Assembly (NCBI RefSeq): GCF_028435365.1
Contig: NZ_JAGTJJ010000047.1
Coordinates: 1 to 64,000 of the forward strand
Source: Polyangium jinanense
GTDB taxonomy: Bacteria > Myxococcota > Polyangia > Polyangiales > Polyangiaceae
DNA: 64,000 nt
Direction of reading: 5' to 3'
Positions 61,073 through 64,000 of the stretch are shown piece by piece. The notes under the pieces are model-generated. The model saw only the letters and a program-made list of their open reading frames with translations. It was not told the DNA's origin and did not search any database. A program made the translations under genes and the position numbers. Numbering within the stretch: position 1 is the stretch's first letter; the number at the start of each line of letters is the position of its first letter.

Positions 61073-61353
61073 GGCGTCCATCGTGCACGCGACGTGCGGC
61101 GCGTGAGGCCGCGGCGCCAACGCGTTGGCGAAAGAGTATTCCGTTGGCAAGCCGCATCGTACGGCGGGGCGAGGTGCGAACCGAGGGCGCTCGCGCTCGG
61201 GTTTCTGCTCGAAATGGATATCGACCGGGACGGCAACATACTTTGGAAAAATGGGCTTTGGGTAGTCCAGGCACCACAACGGAGCTCTTGTATCCGGCAA
61301 ACGGCAAGGCAATCATGGCCGTGGGGAGCATCGACAGGGGGAGGGGGACTGCG

Positions 61354-62304
61354 ATGAATCGATTCCTTGCCATCGGCCTGGGAACGGCCGCCGCGATCGT
61401 GGTGTTTTTGTTGCCCACGTTCTCGCCCGTGCTCGGGTGTGTACGATCGGACGTATGGCCGAGAACCTTGATCGGCCTTCACGTGGTGTCTGATTTCGTG
61501 ATCGCGTTCTCGTACGCCTGGATTCCCATGAGTCTCCTCATGTTGTGGCGCGCTCGGCGGGACATCCCGGTCAACTGGACCCTCATTTGCTTCGCGGCCT
61601 TCATCGTCCTCTGCGGCGTGGGGCATGCGCTCGAGGTCCTCGTGGTCTGGCGGCCGCTCTACTGGCTGACGGGCGAGGTGAAGGTCGCCACGGCGCTCGT
61701 ATCCATCTCGACGGCCGTGCTGCTGCGGTATCGGGTCCTGCCGCAGCTGCTCGCGATCCCGAGCCTCGACGCCATCCACGCCGCGACGAGAAGAGCCGAG
61801 GAGGAGGCGGCGATGGCGTATGCGGCAAGCGCCGAGCTCGCGAAGGTCAACGAGAGGCTCATGTCGCAGACCACCGAGCTCCAGCAGGCGATTCAGCGAA
61901 TACGGTGCCAGGACGCCGCCATTCGGGAGCTCTCGACGCCCGTCCTTCCCCTGCATGACCGCGTCCTCCTGTCCCCGATCATCGGGACGCTCGACAGCCC
62001 ACGCGCGGCCCAGCTCGCGGAGGAGATGCTCACGGCGGTGCGAGCGCACCGCGCCGCCGTGGTGATCCTCGATCTCGCCGGCGTCGCCGTCGTGGACGCG
62101 GCGGTCGCGACGGCGCTCTTGAGGATCGTCGACGCGATACGCCTCCTTGGAGCGGCATGCGTGATCACCGGCATCCGGCCGGCCGTGGCGCAGACGATGG
62201 TCACGCTCGGGATCGACCTGTCGGCTGTCGATACCCGTGCGGACGTCCGCGAGGGGCTGCGGCACGCCATGAAGATCCTCTCCAGGCCCGCCACGGCGGG
62301 CTAG
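61354..62304 (+). CDS. ethylene-receptor-like copper-binding membrane domain fused to an RsbR-type STAS domain
   Basis: A 316-residue protein. After one leader helix (about 4-22), three membrane helices (about 38-63, 72-97, 104-128) reproduce the plant ETR1 ethylene-binding domain. D47, Y54, I57, P58, I84, C87 and H91 match ETR1 D25, Y32, I35, P36, I62, C65 and H69 with identical spacing, within VVSDFVIAFSYAWIPMSL and FAAFIVLCGVGHALE. C87 and H91 are the Cu(I) ligands in ETR1. A coiled coil (140-190) joins this to a STAS domain (193-305; LSTPVLPLHDRVLLSPIIG, VVILDLAGVAVVDAAVATAL). The usual phospho-acceptor Thr positions are Ala. The ATG at 61354 follows GGGAGGGGG. Ethylene sensing feeding a stressosome-like output is inferred. 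Confidence 0.85.
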   Translation: MNRFLAIGLGTAAAIVVFLLPTFSPVLGCVRSDVWPRTLIGLHVVSDFVIAFSYAWIPMSLLMLWRARRDIPVNWTLICFAAFIVLCGVGHALEVLVVWRPLYWLTGEVKVATALVSISTAVLLRYRVLPQLLAIPSLDAIHAATRRAEEEAAMAYAASAELAKVNERLMSQTTELQQAIQRIRCQDAAIRELSTPVLPLHDRVLLSPIIGTLDSPRAAQLAEEMLTAVRAHRAAVVILDLAGVAVVDAAVATALLRIVDAIRLLGAACVITGIRPAVAQTMVTLGIDLSAVDTRADVREGLRHAMKILSRPATAG

Positions 62305-62325
62305 CCCCTTGCGGCGCGGTTCGGC

Positions 62326-63174
62326 CTACTGGAACGCCTTTCCATGGCTCTTCAGCCAATCGTCGAAGGTCCGCGCCTTCTGCCCGAGGAGCTCTTCGAC
62401 CGTATTCGTGATGTGCGCCCCAAGCCCGGCCTTGACCATTGCGTGCGCCTCGAGGATGGCGCGGATGAATAGCTCGGGCAAACCCGCCTTCACCATTCCC
62501 TCGCGGGCTGCGTCCTCGGTCACGTCGACGAACGCGACGGGCTTTCCGATCGCCGCGCTGATCTTCGCCACCTGCTCCGCCGCGCTCAGCGCCTCCGGCC
62601 CGGTGAGCATGTAGGACTTCCCTTCGTGTCCAGGTGAAATCAAGACCTTCACGGCGACCGCCGCGATGTCGCGCGGATCGATCGGCGCCGCCTTCCCGTC
62701 GCCCGTGGGTTGAAAGACCGCGCCACGGCTCTTGATCGAGCCGGCCCAGTTGAGGGTGTTCGACGCGAAGGCTCCCGGCTGGAGGATCGTCCAGGCGAGC
62801 CCCGATGCCTTGATCTTCGCCTCGGCCTCGACGTGCCAGCGACCGATCTGCATCTCGGGCGCCTGGACGACGGTCGACGACGAAAGCATCACGATGTGCG
62901 TGACGCCTGCCTTTTTCGCCGCCTCCGCCGCGTTGGCTGCGAGCTTCGCCAGATCGTCCCCCGTGAAGAGCAAGAATGCCTTATCCACGCCCGCGAACGC
63001 GGCGTCGAGCGTCTCGGGTTTCGCGAGATCGCCTTTCACGACCTCCACCTTCCGGCCGAGCTCCCCCAGCTTGGCCGGGTCGCGCACGAGCGCGCGGACC
63101 TTCTGGCCCGCCTCGACGAGCTGCTCGAGCACTGCGCTGCCAACGTTCCCTGTCGCTCCGGTCACGAGAATCAT
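62326..63174 (-). CDS. NmrA/SDR-type NAD(P)H-binding protein
   Basis: A 282-residue atypical short-chain dehydrogenase/NmrA family member. MILVTGATGNVGSAVLEQLV is the Rossmann dinucleotide-binding loop, then VRALVRDPAKL and VVKGDLAKPETLDAAFAGVD follow; LSSSTV and the WTILQPGAFASN strand are typical of NmrA-like quinone oxidoreductase-type proteins. The catalytic Tyr-x3-Lys of classical SDRs is absent, so it may sense NADP or reduce quinones. The ATG at 63174 begins at the Rossmann strand; longer starts only add Arg-rich residues. Confidence 0.88.
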   Translation of the reverse strand: MILVTGATGNVGSAVLEQLVEAGQKVRALVRDPAKLGELGRKVEVVKGDLAKPETLDAAFAGVDKAFLLFTGDDLAKLAANAAEAAKKAGVTHIVMLSSSTVVQAPEMQIGRWHVEAEAKIKASGLAWTILQPGAFASNTLNWAGSIKSRGAVFQPTGDGKAAPIDPRDIAAVAVKVLISPGHEGKSYMLTGPEALSAAEQVAKISAAIGKPVAFVDVTEDAAREGMVKAGLPELFIRAILEAHAMVKAGLGAHITNTVEELLGQKARTFDDWLKSHGKAFQ

Positions 63175-63377
63175 CGTCCGTTCCCCTTCCTGCGCCCTGG
63201 GTAGCACTGCATTTTTTCTACCCTGGGCCCGCCTCCAACGAGCCGGAAGATTTCCATTCGCTTGTCGGGTGATCGAGAGCGGCCCTCGGGGAGCCCGACC
63301 GAGCTCCTCCGTGGCGGGCACGGGTCCGCGCAAAAAAGCGCTTGTGTACGGTTGCCCTCTGGGCCATCTCTCGGATC

Positions 63378-63767
63378 ATGCAGCGCATCTTTCTGACGGC
63401 GGCGGCGCTCCTGGTGATGAACGGGTGCGGCAACGAGTGCAGTTTCAGGAAACAATGCAATGGCAACGTCCTGGAGACCTGCGGCGAGGGGCCGGACCAG
63501 GTCGTCAACCGAAAGGTGCACGATACGCCTTGCGAAGCGCCCAACGAAATCTGCGTCGAGCCCACGGAGGGCGAGGCTTACTGCGCGCGTGCGCCGCAAG
63601 CTTCGTGCGACGACACGTTCGAGGAATCGTGCGACGGAAACGTCCGGTTGACGTGCCGCCCGAAGCTCATCCAGCCCGCGGACGCCCCCCGCTTCGTGGT
63701 GGCGGTCGACTGCGCGGACTCGGCCAAGACGTGCGTCGACGATGGCATGACGACACGCTGCCAGTAA
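63378..63767 (+). CDS. small Cys-rich lipoprotein
   Basis: The 129-residue protein has signal MQRIFLTAAALLVMNGC (anchor Cys17) and two related Cys-rich units: CSFRKQCNGNVLETCGEG and CDDTFEESCDGNVRLTCRP, each followed by a Val/Asn-rich strand and a closing Cys. This internal duplication is typical of small disulphide-stabilised myxobacterial surface proteins. Function unknown. Confidence 0.72.
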   Translation: MQRIFLTAAALLVMNGCGNECSFRKQCNGNVLETCGEGPDQVVNRKVHDTPCEAPNEICVEPTEGEAYCARAPQASCDDTFEESCDGNVRLTCRPKLIQPADAPRFVVAVDCADSAKTCVDDGMTTRCQ

Positions 63768-63818
63768 GGCATGACTTGACCCGGGGCCCGTCCCGCGCTG
63801 GGATGCAGGGGACCCACG

Positions 63819-64000
63819 ATGGCGACTCCTTCCTCCCTGCCTGCCGTGATCGCCGCGCTCGCCGCGAACACGCTCGTGACGCTCCTCAAGTTCGTGGCCT
63901 TTTTCCTGTCCGGCTCGGGCGCGATGCTCTCCGAGGCCATCCACAGCGCCGCGGACACGGGCAACCAGCTGCTCCTCTTCATCGGGCTGAAGCGCGGCGC
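63819..64000 (+). CDS. cation diffusion facilitator transporter (N-terminal part, cut by window)
   Basis: The first 60 residues are visible. The segment NTLVTLLKFVAFFLSGSGAM followed by LSEAIHSAADTGNQLLLF is the opening of CDF exporters, with the metal-site Asp in HSAADTGNQ within the second helix. These proteins remove Zn2+, Co2+, Fe2+ or Mn2+ from the cytoplasm in exchange for protons. The metal cannot be told from this part. The gene starts 51 bp after the small Cys-rich lipoprotein gene. Confidence 0.85.
   Translation, partial: MATPSSLPAVIAALAANTLVTLLKFVAFFLSGSGAMLSEAIHSAADTGNQLLLFIGLKRG

Noticed and set aside
1..64000. tRNA, rRNA, CRISPR array, prophage or polyketide/peptide synthetase cluster
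   Set aside because: No cloverleaf, rRNA-like block, repeat-spacer array, phage structural gene or megasynthase module was recognised on reading both strands, though small RNAs cannot be excluded by eye.

Overview
The window looks like a chromosomal stretch from a cellulose-degrading myxobacterium of the Polyangiaceae (Sorangium/Polyangium type). Support comes from very high GC, many Gly- or Ser-linker lipoproteins, large Ser/Thr kinases fused to TPR or AAA domains, numerous multi-PAS/GAF histidine kinases, a myxobacterial-style sigma factor, and a full cellulolytic gene set. This is inferred from gene content only; no rRNA, tRNA, CRISPR array, complete insertion sequence or prophage was seen.

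Region 1 (1-24.5 kb) is a cellulose-utilisation island. It holds an orphan MazF-like toxin, an AmpG-like MFS permease, a GH6 cellulase, a lipoprotein with one c-heme motif, two outer-membrane-barrel-type proteins, two paired modules of a CBM-like lipoprotein plus a cellulase (GH9, then GH5), a GH1 beta-glucosidase operon with an Opp/Dpp-type ABC importer, a free-standing CBM3 lipoprotein coupled to a second GH5, and a Cys-rich lipoprotein. Nearly every extracellular component has a lipobox. This suggests a cell-surface cellulase array that feeds cello-oligosaccharides through an outer-membrane barrel and the ABC importer to the cytoplasmic beta-glucosidase. Two inverted copies of a hairpin-rich repeat of about 300 bp (128-412 and 14230-14534) bracket the first 14 kb.

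Region 2 (24.6-53.6 kb) is a signalling district. It has three large histidine kinases (one hybrid), two RsbR-like PAS-STAS proteins, an anti-sigma-like zinc-finger Ser/Thr kinase divergent from a sigma factor, a STAND NTPase with a C-terminal winged helix, a kinase/cyclase-like/AAA/TPR giant protein, and several myxobacterial lipoproteins and small regulators.

Region 3 (53.6-64 kb) holds the most unusual genes. The second PAS-STAS regulator is translationally coupled to a divergent class 1 isoprenoid-synthase-like protein. A TetR gene is divergent from an operon encoding a two-subunit PEP-synthase/rifampicin-phosphotransferase-like enzyme and a DHA2 exporter. A membrane protein at 61354-62304 carries what reads as a complete ethylene-receptor copper-binding domain fused to a STAS domain. 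VOC, FMN-reductase and NmrA-type redox genes, a Cys-rich lipoprotein and the start of a cation diffusion facilitator fill the rest.
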